39,557 nt of DNA from an uncultured Thiotrichaceae bacterium (GTDB lineage Bacteria; Pseudomonadota; Gammaproteobacteria; Thiotrichales; Thiotrichaceae): NCBI GenBank assembly GCA_902727985.1, contig CACVAY010000025.1, positions 3,793 through 43,349 of the forward strand, written 5' to 3'. Positions 17,583 to 26,474 of this stretch are shown here, one piece after another. Each line of letters starts with the position of its first letter. The first letter of the stretch is position 1. A program made the position numbers and the translations under genes. A model generated the notes under the pieces. The model was not told where the DNA came from. It saw nothing but the letters and a program-made list of their open reading frames with translations, and did no database searches.

Positions 17583-18230
17583 GTGATTGAATTTCAGAAC
17601 GTGACGAAGAGTTACCCTTTAAGTTCAGGGCGACAATATATTCTGCGAGATTTCAGCTTCCAATTCCCTGAAGGAAAAAACCTTGGAATTCTTGGAAAGA
17701 ATGGCTCTGGGAAGTCCACCATGTTGCGTCTTATCGCAGGTTCTGAGTACCCTGACAATGGCGACATTTTGCGTGAAGGAAAACTCTCATGGCCCTTAGG
17801 CTTCTCAGGTGGCTTTAGCCCTAACCTAACAGGTGAAGAAAATTTACGCTTTATTTGTCGCATCTACGACGCGAACATTCCTTATGTGAGTGAGTATGTA
17901 AAAGACTTCGCAGAACTCGGTGACTTCTTTTACGAGCCTATCCGTAACTACTCCAATGGCATGAAATCACGTTTGGCTTTTGGACTAAGCATGGCCATTG
18001 ATTTTGAAGTTATTCTGGTGGATGAAATTTTAGGGGTTGGGGATTCATCATTTCGCAAGAAATGTACCGAGCATTTTAAAAAGAAGAGCGAAGAATCGTC
18101 GATCATTATGGTATCTCATGAAATGAATACGATTCGGAATTTTTGCGAATCTATCCTGCTGTTTGATAAAGGTGGAATCACAGTTTTTGACGATGTAGAA
18201 GAAGCCATCACCGCTTATGGAAATTTATAA
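17583..18230 (+). CDS. kpsT: capsule ABC transporter ATPase
   Basis: A 215-residue ABC ATPase of the polysaccharide-export class. Walker A is GKNGSGKST (38-46). The signature is YSNGMK (123-128), with NGM in place of the usual SGGQ as in KpsT/BexA. Walker B is VILVDE (143-148), and the switch histidine is His179. It drives export through KpsM. It starts with GTG and is tightly packed between kpsM and kpsE, so all three are one operon. It lacks the C-terminal carbohydrate-binding extension found in Wzt-type O-antigen ATPases, which argues for capsule-style export. Confidence 0.93.
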   Translation: MIEFQNVTKSYPLSSGRQYILRDFSFQFPEGKNLGILGKNGSGKSTMLRLIAGSEYPDNGDILREGKLSWPLGFSGGFSPNLTGEENLRFICRIYDANIPYVSEYVKDFAELGDFFYEPIRNYSNGMKSRLAFGLSMAIDFEVILVDEILGVGDSSFRKKCTEHFKKKSEESSIIMVSHEMNTIRNFCESILLFDKGGITVFDDVEEAITAYGNL

Positions 18231-18236
18231 TTCTTT

Positions 18237-19331
18237 ATGAAAAACCCAGCCATAAAAACCTCATTCTTACTCTTCGTTGTGCTCCCAACGCTGATTGCTA
18301 GCCTCTATTTTCTGCTATTTGCTTCAGACCAATATTATGTTGAAACCCAATATGTGATTCAAGGTGAGAAGAAGTCACAAGTTGATTTACTAAGTGGTCT
18401 TTCAGGGCTTACAGGTGAGTCAACAGATTCAACCAAGAATTCTTATATTGCCAGAGAATATATTTGGTCGGGTAATTTACTGAAAACGATTGATCCTGAA
18501 CTTGGCATACGAGATCACTACACAGATAAAAGCTATGACTGGTGGGCTCGCCTTAAGTCTTCCGCGACTTTCAAGGAATTTGCTGATTATTGGTATGACA
18601 TTATCTACATCAATCACGACACCACTTCAGGAATCACAACACTGGGGGTAACAGCCTTTACTGCCGATAAAGCCTACAATATATCCACTAAACTGCTAGA
18701 AAAGGCTGAGGAGCATGTCAACAAGCTATCTGAACGCTCACGTAAAGACTCCTTATCTTTCGCTAGTCGTGAATTAGAAAATGCCGAAAACAAACTGGTA
18801 GAGGCACGCGCGGCAGTTACCCGTTTTCGTAGTAATCAAAAACAGCTTGATCCTGAAAAAGCGAGTGAGATGAAGTTGGGTATTGTTGCTGCACTGGAAA
18901 GTGAATTATCTTCAGCAGAATCTGAGCTTGCCGAAGTTGCCAGTTATATGCGTGCTGATACTTTTAAAATTCGCGCTTTAAAAAGTAAAATCCAAGCTCT
19001 TCGCAAGCAAATCTCTACGGAACGACAACGCTGGGTTAATGTGAATGGTAACGATGCCACGCTAAGTAATCTCGTCGGTGATTATGAGAAACTGCTCACA
19101 AAAAAGACGATTGCAGAGCGTCTTTATGAATCTGCCCTTGGTTCTTTGGAAAATGCACGTTTGAGTGCCATGCAACAGCAACAATACCTGGAAGTAATCG
19201 CTGCACCTTATCTTCCATCAGAAGCTGAAAAACCGTATGTATTGATGGGCATATTATCGATATTTTTAGGGAGTTTTCTCGCATGGGTAATTGGATTTTT
19301 GATTATCTCAGCTGTCAATGATCACATCTAA
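18237..19331 (+). CDS. kpsE: capsule export inner-membrane adaptor (KpsE/CtrB/BexC family)
   Basis: A 364-residue polysaccharide co-polymerase type 3 protein. A membrane helix (about 8-28) and a second one near the C-terminus (about 334-356) flank a long periplasmic domain with extended coiled coil (about 160-325, Ala/Glu/Lys-rich). The motifs are the N-terminal FASDQYYVETQYVIQGE and the membrane-proximal PYLPSEAEKPYVLMGILSIFLGSF (Pro-rich). KpsE bridges KpsMT to KpsD across the periplasm. It starts 6 bases after kpsT and ends 13 bases before the convergent glycosyltransferase, with no obvious terminator between them. Confidence 0.92.
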   Translation: MKNPAIKTSFLLFVVLPTLIASLYFLLFASDQYYVETQYVIQGEKKSQVDLLSGLSGLTGESTDSTKNSYIAREYIWSGNLLKTIDPELGIRDHYTDKSYDWWARLKSSATFKEFADYWYDIIYINHDTTSGITTLGVTAFTADKAYNISTKLLEKAEEHVNKLSERSRKDSLSFASRELENAENKLVEARAAVTRFRSNQKQLDPEKASEMKLGIVAALESELSSAESELAEVASYMRADTFKIRALKSKIQALRKQISTERQRWVNVNGNDATLSNLVGDYEKLLTKKTIAERLYESALGSLENARLSAMQQQQYLEVIAAPYLPSEAEKPYVLMGILSIFLGSFLAWVIGFLIISAVNDHI

Positions 19332-19344
19332 GCACTTAATACGA

Positions 19345-20868
19345 TTACGATTTTTTGCTAGCATCCATAAATTTCTCATAAGGAATCATGTCGTTTTGCG
19401 GAGGAACTCCCTTACTAAATGTCGCAGCTAATTTATCTCTACGATGGTAAAGCAGCGCATCCTTAAGCAAAAGTAATAAAGCCTCAGATTTTTGATGTAA
19501 CAGGCGTTCTCTTTCACTGTACCAAAAAGACAGCAGCTTGCTTAATGGGCTTACGGTATAACAATCGATCTGCGCTATTTCAAGTAAATGTACATGCCGC
19601 CCTGTTTGTGACGATAACGCTTTGGCAAATTCAATAGTATCGCTAAGAATAAGCGTATCACTCATTGCCTCACAAGCAGATTCCTCATTCGCAAACAGTA
19701 CGGTTAAGGTATCAGCGTATGCAGATTGTGCTTCACTCAGTACTTCAGGATTAGTGCCCACGATCACATCGAAATAGCAAAGATGCTTCAATAATTGCTC
19801 TGATTCAGAGTAAGCAAGCCATAAATCATGTGTCTCAACCTGCTCTGCATAAAGCCGACAAACTTGCTCTTGTCGTTTCTCAGGAATGAATAACTGTACG
19901 CAAATATCTCTCTTGCGCCAAAGCACTGCACAAGCCACCAGCAGAGAGTGAATATTTTCATTTGGCTGGATAGCATCAACTAAAATAGCAATATTACTGT
20001 TTAATCTCTTGCTATGGCTAAGCAAATCTTTACGAAAAAGGTGAAAAGAAGTCGCCTCGCGCAAAGCATTCAATGCACCGCAGCTTTTAATTTGCGTGTA
20101 CGCCGTATCGTAACGCTCTTTACCATACGTTTCGATCAGATAACTATACCAATTAGATTCTTCTCTGGTTTCATTATCCAGACTCTTAGCCTTACCATGA
20201 TAGATAAACGTATCGTCAGCCACCACCGACCTAAATCCTGCATCAGCAGCCCGAAAGCAAAAATCTAATTCACTCCCCATACCATTCGGATAATGCTCGG
20301 CATCAACCACACCAATAGCATCTAATACTTCGCGTTTGATAAACTGGCAATAGCCATGAATATAAGGAAGCTCAGGATAATGAGCGTATGAAAGTTTGGC
20401 TACCGATGCAGCAAAATCATCGATTTCTTTACGACTGGGAAAATTGATCGTACTTGCCGTATGTTTATCGGGAATATACGGTACAGACTGCCAAATGGCT
20501 GCATTCGTTACTGGACTGACGATGCCAATATCCTCTGAACTTTCGGCACAGTGCACCAATCTGTTTAACCAATTTTCACTGACAATGGTATCGCTATTCA
20601 TTAACACCACATAAGGAGCTGTCGACGCTTCTAATCCCAGATTCGAACTTACCGAATAACCTTGATTGATAGTTGATTCTATCAACTGTATACAAGGTTC
20701 TTTAGTGGCCATTTCATGAAGAAAATCCGTTGTTTCTACTCCTGAAGCATCATTAACCAAAATCAGCCTTAGCTCAAAACCATCCTGATTTGCCAATACG
20801 GAAAGAATACATTGCTCAACATCAGCTAATGCATTGTAAACAGGAATCACAATATCGATTTTCTTCAT
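19345..20868 (-). CDS. family 2 glycosyltransferase with C-terminal extension
   Basis: A protein of 507 residues. Residues 1-260 are a GT-A fold family 2 enzyme: DIVIPVYNALADVEQCI, LILVNDAS (about 36-43), the metal-binding region VVLMNSDTIVSENWL and the acceptor-side block with GSELDFCFRAADAGF. Residues 270-507 form a separate region resembling part of a GT-B Rossmann domain (NIAILVDAIQPNENIHSLLVACAVL) but lacking a clear donor-binding half, so its role is open. It is the last gene of the minus-strand glycan-assembly block and is separated from its upstream neighbour by 147 bases, so it may have its own promoter. An AGG lies near the ATG. Confidence 0.88.
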   Translation of the reverse strand: MKKIDIVIPVYNALADVEQCILSVLANQDGFELRLILVNDASGVETTDFLHEMATKEPCIQLIESTINQGYSVSSNLGLEASTAPYVVLMNSDTIVSENWLNRLVHCAESSEDIGIVSPVTNAAIWQSVPYIPDKHTASTINFPSRKEIDDFAASVAKLSYAHYPELPYIHGYCQFIKREVLDAIGVVDAEHYPNGMGSELDFCFRAADAGFRSVVADDTFIYHGKAKSLDNETREESNWYSYLIETYGKERYDTAYTQIKSCGALNALREATSFHLFRKDLLSHSKRLNSNIAILVDAIQPNENIHSLLVACAVLWRKRDICVQLFIPEKRQEQVCRLYAEQVETHDLWLAYSESEQLLKHLCYFDVIVGTNPEVLSEAQSAYADTLTVLFANEESACEAMSDTLILSDTIEFAKALSSQTGRHVHLLEIAQIDCYTVSPLSKLLSFWYSERERLLHQKSEALLLLLKDALLYHRRDKLAATFSKGVPPQNDMIPYEKFMDASKKS

Positions 20869-21015
20869 AAACCTGGAGCAATAATTTTTATCATTTTGGC
20901 AACCATACTGTACTAACGCACATTAGCCCGATATGTTTATATAATGCATTCAAATAACTGAAAATAGATGGAAAATCTTGACAGAGTGATAGATTTATCA
21001 CACGGACGTAGCACT

Positions 21016-21900
21016 CTAATGAATACGCCAATAGATGCTAATCAATAAATACCAGAACCACATCCTGATCTTGTTTTTTTTATAAAAGCCTTGGACGTGA
21101 TTCATTGTCCGATGTTTAATGAAATGTTTCCATGTCATCAAATAATAAAGCCTCAATGGTTTGCCAAATAATGACATTGGCATAGTAAAGCGTGTTAACT
21201 GTAGATGCCCGAGTAACTTTTTTCTAGGCTGGCTGGAAATGCGATCAGCCCCTGACACAGAGAAATAAAAAACAATATAGGGACAACTCACAACCTTCTT
21301 AGCCGCAGGCAAAGCCTCGAGATACATTAACCAATCCTGACATGATGCAAGTGATGTGAAGCTCACATTGGTCAGCACTCTTCGCGAAAATGTCACTCCC
21401 CCCAAAGGACCTAAACAGTTGCGATACACCAAACGTTTGTGAATTCTCGCCAAGTTATTGCTATGGTCATCGACAAACTTCTGATAAACAAAAATATGCT
21501 GATCAGCTTGAATATTTTCTCTGCCCGTTACCAATACATCAATAGAAGAATCTTCATCTAATAACTCTATGACAAATGACATCCAATCTTCATGAAACGC
21601 ATCATCGGAGTCATGAAAATGCACGAACTCCCCTTTGGCGTGTTGATAACCACAAAGACGACTAGCGGGCGCACCACAGTTCTTCTCATTACGCAGTAAA
21701 TGTGTCGTACTTTCGGGTAAATAATGAAGTGAGACAGGGATATCTGAGCAATCATCGACAACGATGATCTCAATATAGTGACTTGCATCCGCAAGATGAA
21801 TAGAATGCATAAGTGATTGGCATAAATGATCAAAACTCCGTTGACGATTAAATACGGGAATAATAATCGACAATAGTACCGGGCAATTTCGTTCAATCAT
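21016..21900 (-). CDS. family 2 glycosyltransferase
   Basis: A 294-residue GT-A enzyme: LSIIIPVFNRQRSFDHL at the N-terminus, EIIVVDDCSD (first nucleotide-binding Asp), CGAPASRLCGYQHAKGEFVHFHDSDDAFHEDWM (split-read signature with a DSD metal site). The C-terminus is basic and aromatic, likely membrane-associated. A transfer step in capsule repeat assembly is inferred from position; the sugar is not predictable. The ribosome site AAGGTG lies 7 bases before the ATG and overlaps the end of the preceding gene (9-base gap), indicating co-translation. Confidence 0.9.
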   Translation of the reverse strand: MIERNCPVLLSIIIPVFNRQRSFDHLCQSLMHSIHLADASHYIEIIVVDDCSDIPVSLHYLPESTTHLLRNEKNCGAPASRLCGYQHAKGEFVHFHDSDDAFHEDWMSFVIELLDEDSSIDVLVTGRENIQADQHIFVYQKFVDDHSNNLARIHKRLVYRNCLGPLGGVTFSRRVLTNVSFTSLASCQDWLMYLEALPAAKKVVSCPYIVFYFSVSGADRISSQPRKKLLGHLQLTRFTMPMSLFGKPLRLYYLMTWKHFIKHRTMNHVQGFYKKNKIRMWFWYLLISIYWRIH

Positions 21901-21909
21901 TCAAACACC

Positions 21910-22947
21910 TTATTGAGCAAGCTCAATATCAAGATGACGATGAATCAAAGCGGCAAACTGTTTTGCACGTTGACCAAAGGTATGTTCTCTTTGAACAAAT
22001 TTCATACCTTGATAGGCTCTAGCTTGCACCTCATTACTATGTTGTAAGGAAAATTCCAAACATTGTTTTAGAGAATACTTATCATCATACGTTTGTACAA
22101 AAGTAGCGATCTCCCCCATTCCTTCTACTTTATCTGATACGACTACTGCCCCGCAGGCTAATGCGTCGAAAATACGATTAGAAACAAAACCTTTACTGCG
22201 CATATCATCCCAATGATCGTTAAGTACAATGCCTGCTGAGCCGTAATATTTGTACAACAACTCATTCGGAATATAGGCTCCTTTTATATATTTTTTATCA
22301 ATAAACTGCGGCCAGTTCTTACCATATACCGCTAGAGAATATTCTGTAGGGAGTAGTTCTTTGATAACTGGCCGGAAGACATCTCGTGTACCACCAACGA
22401 ATAATATTGTTTCCTTATCACATTTTTTATCCCAATGACTGGGCGGGAAGAAGCGCTGAGTATCAGTACATTGCAACATACATTCGACAGGCTTTGATAG
22501 AGATTGTGATATTTCTTTAGCCCAAATATCGGACGCAATAAAGACATGATCATACTCCTCATATTCTTCTAATGTGACATCTTCAGGATGTGAAATATTC
22601 CACATGATATTTAGTTGCTTAGCTTTACATTTATAACGATTTAAACCTCTAAAAACAATAACGACATCGTACTGTTCACCCTCTTTAGCATCCCATTCTG
22701 GTAATACTTGCAACAGCACATTGAAACCCAAATTCTTTAGCGCTTTTTGGAGCGCAACAGCCATATGAAAATCTCCCCAGCTAAAGGCGCCCAACCAGCT
22801 ACGGCACGGGATTTTTATCACGATCGATATCTGCTGAGGATGCTGGCGAAACAGCGAGCAAGATTGCTCTCGTTGCTGAAATTGATAGCGCATAACCGAT
22901 ACCTGTTGCAGCCATTTTTGAATGCGATCAGTCATCAGTCTTTTCAT
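21910..22947 (-). CDS. CgeB-like glycosyltransferase
   Basis: A protein of 345 residues with GT-B character. The donor-binding half carries ILFVGGTRDVFRPVI, LAVYGKNWPQFI, and the CgeB/YkvP-type block YKYYGSAGIVLNDHWDDM followed by NRIFDALACGAVVVSD. The N-terminal half has GDFHMAVALQKALKNLGF. Such proteins are family 1/4-like transferases found in polysaccharide loci. It lies in the minus-strand glycan block, 21 bases after the methyltransferase gene. A second Met five codons in is an equally possible start, since neither has a strong ribosome site. Confidence 0.85.
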   Translation of the reverse strand: MKRLMTDRIQKWLQQVSVMRYQFQQREQSCSLFRQHPQQISIVIKIPCRSWLGAFSWGDFHMAVALQKALKNLGFNVLLQVLPEWDAKEGEQYDVVIVFRGLNRYKCKAKQLNIMWNISHPEDVTLEEYEEYDHVFIASDIWAKEISQSLSKPVECMLQCTDTQRFFPPSHWDKKCDKETILFVGGTRDVFRPVIKELLPTEYSLAVYGKNWPQFIDKKYIKGAYIPNELLYKYYGSAGIVLNDHWDDMRSKGFVSNRIFDALACGAVVVSDKVEGMGEIATFVQTYDDKYSLKQCLEFSLQHSNEVQARAYQGMKFVQREHTFGQRAKQFAALIHRHLDIELAQ

Positions 22948-22968
22948 AGTGCTTAATAATAGAGCTAG

Positions 22969-23700
22969 TTACTTCTGCGTCACAAACGTAATAAGCCGTT
23001 GAACTTCCGGATAATCATTTGCCATTTTATGCAAAGTAACGTGGTACCCCATCTTCTCTAAATTCACAACAATATCTTTCCCAAAATCGGTGTACACTAA
23101 TGAACGCCCGCCTATTCCATTGCCATGATAATGTGGTTCTTCCACATACACATCATCATCCCCTGAAGTATCTACTCTGGCTTTTGATAGAGCCGGCATG
23201 GGTTCTTGTACAGGAATAGAAAAAATATGCATGCCACCCTTTTGAAGGACTCGATAAATTTCCGCAAAACCCTGCCAAGGTTTTCTTACATGCTCTAAAA
23301 TATCAGAAGAAATAATCAAATCAAATGAATCATCGGCAAAGGTCAACGCCTCCAAGCTCTGGCAAACTATGCCATCTTTGGACTCACCCAAACCTATATC
23401 GTCCCAATAAAATGAGTTTTGATAATGAGGAAAGCCAGTGAATAAGGAACGAAATGGTCCAATTAACCCCGGTTCATAAATTTTTAGATGAGAAAAAGCC
23501 TTTTGTGTAGCAAGTGCTTTTACTGTTTTAGCTCCCTCTAATCCATAAAACTCGAGTAAAGCCTCGGCTTGTCCTCGATAACGCAATGATGATTTACATT
23601 CAGGGCACTGGTAACCCTCCCGTAATGAAGTGTGGTTCTTTTCAAAAACCCCGTGATAACCGCAAACTGCACAATCTCCTAAATAGTGGAACTCGCTCAT
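22969..23700 (-). CDS. SAM-dependent methyltransferase with N-terminal zinc ribbon
   Basis: A protein of 243 residues. Four cysteines (C10, C13, C32, C35, in CAVCGY and CPECKS) make a zinc-ribbon-like N-terminus. A class I methyltransferase domain follows: FDLIISSDILEHVRKPWQGFAEIYRVLQKGGMHIFSIPV is the motif IV-V region of the Methyltransf_11 type (quoted blocks: SSDILEHV, RVLQKGG). It probably methylates a capsule sugar or a glycan terminus. Its ATG overlaps the stop of the upstream 910-residue glycosyltransferase gene (ATGA), a classic coupling signal, so the two products are probably made together. Confidence 0.83.
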   Translation of the reverse strand: MSEFHYLGDCAVCGYHGVFEKNHTSLREGYQCPECKSSLRYRGQAEALLEFYGLEGAKTVKALATQKAFSHLKIYEPGLIGPFRSLFTGFPHYQNSFYWDDIGLGESKDGIVCQSLEALTFADDSFDLIISSDILEHVRKPWQGFAEIYRVLQKGGMHIFSIPVQEPMPALSKARVDTSGDDDVYVEEPHYHGNGIGGRSLVYTDFGKDIVVNLEKMGYHVTLHKMANDYPEVQRLITFVTQK

Positions 23701-26429
23701 AAACCATCCTCATCCAATAAAAAACCATCAATCATCTCTGAATACTTTTCCCCAGCGGTATCGTCTTTTTGCCTCCGAACCGCATTACATGCTTCTTTCT
23801 TACAATTTTCTAATAGCCTATTTAAACGATCGAGGAAATCTTCATTACTCTCTGCTACTTCTAAAAGCGGGTCATCATTGGGTAAGCCGGGCAATGACTT
23901 AACTAAACTTTTGATCCCCAAAACTTTATACATACGCAGCTTTATAGGATCCATATATTGTGAGATATGATCTCTAGCATGAGGAACAACTGCAAAATCT
24001 ATGCTTGTTAACAACTCCAACACCTTCTTTTCAGCCATTACACCGTGATAAATGCAATTAGCATTATCAAGAAGATGTAGCATTTCCGTCGGTTTGCGTA
24101 CTGTCGAACCAACGACATGCACATAACCCTTATGCATTGCGACCACTTTGCATAATTGATCAAACAACTCCCAATCAATTCTGTCATTCAGATTGCCTGA
24201 ATAAACCACATGAATCTCCATTTCTTCAACTTTATGGACAAACTCATAATTTAACGGTAAGGAATACCAATTTTTTATAATCAAGCTTTTACCTGACGGT
24301 AAAATATTGATATTTTCAAAATATTCGACGTTCGCTGCTGAGTTAGAAACGACTTGACCGGCAGCAAAGATGATTTCAAAATATTGCTGCATGCCTTTTA
24401 GCTGACTTTCCTTTTTCTTCATCCACTGTAGTTGATTATCCACAAGATCTACAATCAATGGAAAATCCAAAATACGTTGCAACAAAACACTATAGGGATC
24501 GATCAGTGGAAACAGGATGAATGTTGTATTTTCAGGTGTCAGTAGCTGTGTCGAAATAAAATTATCGATTTTATTTCCCAAAGGATCAGTCTTACGGGTA
24601 TTGCTATAAGTCATCAACTGATAAGTAATGCCATCAATCGGGCGTGAGCATGTCTTATTTATAATCGATTGAGTAATCGTTGAAACACTATTATCGTGTT
24701 GATGTTTGGTATTGGTATGATGAATAAGACTCTCTTCACTCATAAACTCCAACACAATAATTTTCGTATCAGGATGTTTATACTTGTAATAGCGTGCAAT
24801 CTGATCAATCCGTCGCCCATAGATACCAGAATCTTGCTGCTTCCAAACTAATACTAAGGTTTTAAGCGGTGTATTAGCACTGAATTCTGTTGTGGGTTTC
24901 AGATGATCAAAAACCTGCCCAGCCAAAGATTCTTTTTGGGCAAGCTGTTCAAGCTCAGAAAAGGTTTGATAAGAATGCTCTAGGGTAAAATGCTTTGGTA
25001 AGCTTATCGGCTTAGTATAAGCCATAGCTTCTTTCAGTTTTTTGACAAAGGTATTCTGCGTAAACAAGAATAAACCGGGTATGTCTTTAAGATCTGCCAC
25101 CGAAGGAGAATATGGAGTTAAAGCAGGCTTACCCGTCGCTAAAGCATCGCCTATTTTAGAAGAAATCTGATATTTATTGATCTCATGACTTTGTTTTTGG
25201 TCACATGGAAATCCCGTAATAACAATGTCATAACGTGAGAGTGTATGGTAAAGGTCTTCCGCTTTCACAGGACCTAAAATTTCAGCACCAGATTTTTTTA
25301 AGGTACTAGCCAGTGTTGGTGGGTCAAAATCTCCACCTATCACCAATTTTACTTTGCGTTTTGATAGCGCATTAAAAGCAGACAGTGAATTGACCAACGT
25401 CGTTAAATTCTTGTGAGGCCGGATTGTACCTATAAACACCGCCGTTAGAAGCTTTCCCTTTCTTTTCCCACTATCGTCAATAGTGTGCTTTTGACGTGCA
25501 TGACGAACTAAACTTCCACCATAGCTTTTTTGTAATGAACAACTCGCGACAGAACGCGTTGAAAGTTTATTGAGATAGAAATCAGCTTTGTTAATAGTGA
25601 ATTTACCAAAGGGCTTTAATTCTGCGGCTTTACTGCTGGCAAACAAGGTTTCATTATCATCCATATCCAAAACACAAGCGGATGAATGATGCACAATCTT
25701 GCTCGCTAATTCGAAACTGTGCAGACGTTGCTTACAAATCCACACCGTATTAAAACGAATATTCAGCGCTTCGATTTGTTCAAAATACACATGTCTTTTT
25801 TTATAGGGAATTAACACAAGGGGGATATCAAGTTGCCGAATAGGTTCCCAAACATCATTCCCGAAATCACCAAAACTATAGGCAAAGATAATAGCAGGGC
25901 GTTGTGTCCGTACGGTATCGTAAAGCACTTTAGCGCGTCCAATGGGATTGTGTGAACCTTCCCATACGGTTATCGCCACAGCATCTGCTTGTTGTGAGAT
26001 TTCTCTGGCTAGCGCTAAATCCTGATAACGATTTGGAACATACCATGTTCCATCAAAAGTTCGATGATCAAGCTGCTGCCCACCTTTTTCATCGATAGTA
26101 AATAGCTTGATGTCGGCTTTGCCTGTTATCTTCAAATCAAGATCAACGGTGAAAGTTACACCACCTTTTACTATCAATTTACTCTGATCGTCAAAATGAA
26201 CTGCTGCTAGTTTGATAGGAATATTATTGATGCTCAATAGAAGGGGGTGTTTTACCAGCCTAGTGACCACCACGCCTTTGACTTTCCCATTCTCGAAAGA
26301 AAGAATTTGGCTATTTTCTATCTCACCCTCACGCCTCTTGGTAGAGGGTGAAAACAGAGCATTGATACCAATAAATAATTTTTTGATCATGTGTGTGATT
26401 CTGAATCCATTCAGTTTCCAAGCAAGCAT
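23697..26429 (-). CDS. 910-residue two-domain GT-B glycosyltransferase
   Basis: An unusually large protein with two GT-B-like units. Residues ~40-125 are beta-rich (possible carbohydrate-binding or accessory domain). Residues ~130-520 form a family 4-like unit with VFIGTIRPHKNLTTLV (331-346) and KIGDALATGKPALTPYS. From about 525 a second unit starts with LVLVWKQQDSGIYGRRIDQI and includes VVYSGNLNDRIDWELFDQL and FAVVPHARDHISQYMDP. It may perform two consecutive transfers. The start is unsure: the Met 13 codons in (MIKKLFIGINALF) is at least as likely as the first. The gap to the upstream asparagine-synthase-like gene is 45 bases. Confidence 0.82.
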   Translation of the reverse strand: MLAWKLNGFRITHMIKKLFIGINALFSPSTKRREGEIENSQILSFENGKVKGVVVTRLVKHPLLLSINNIPIKLAAVHFDDQSKLIVKGGVTFTVDLDLKITGKADIKLFTIDEKGGQQLDHRTFDGTWYVPNRYQDLALAREISQQADAVAITVWEGSHNPIGRAKVLYDTVRTQRPAIIFAYSFGDFGNDVWEPIRQLDIPLVLIPYKKRHVYFEQIEALNIRFNTVWICKQRLHSFELASKIVHHSSACVLDMDDNETLFASSKAAELKPFGKFTINKADFYLNKLSTRSVASCSLQKSYGGSLVRHARQKHTIDDSGKRKGKLLTAVFIGTIRPHKNLTTLVNSLSAFNALSKRKVKLVIGGDFDPPTLASTLKKSGAEILGPVKAEDLYHTLSRYDIVITGFPCDQKQSHEINKYQISSKIGDALATGKPALTPYSPSVADLKDIPGLFLFTQNTFVKKLKEAMAYTKPISLPKHFTLEHSYQTFSELEQLAQKESLAGQVFDHLKPTTEFSANTPLKTLVLVWKQQDSGIYGRRIDQIARYYKYKHPDTKIIVLEFMSEESLIHHTNTKHQHDNSVSTITQSIINKTCSRPIDGITYQLMTYSNTRKTDPLGNKIDNFISTQLLTPENTTFILFPLIDPYSVLLQRILDFPLIVDLVDNQLQWMKKKESQLKGMQQYFEIIFAAGQVVSNSAANVEYFENINILPSGKSLIIKNWYSLPLNYEFVHKVEEMEIHVVYSGNLNDRIDWELFDQLCKVVAMHKGYVHVVGSTVRKPTEMLHLLDNANCIYHGVMAEKKVLELLTSIDFAVVPHARDHISQYMDPIKLRMYKVLGIKSLVKSLPGLPNDDPLLEVAESNEDFLDRLNRLLENCKKEACNAVRRQKDDTAGEKYSEMIDGFLLDEDGL

Positions 26430-26474
26430 AATACACTTGCATTTATTGTTACTATTACATTGTACCCCTTCAAG

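Noticed and set aside
17612-17863. 83-codon minus-strand frame within kpsT
   Set aside because: It is antisense to the Walker A region of a clear ABC ATPase.
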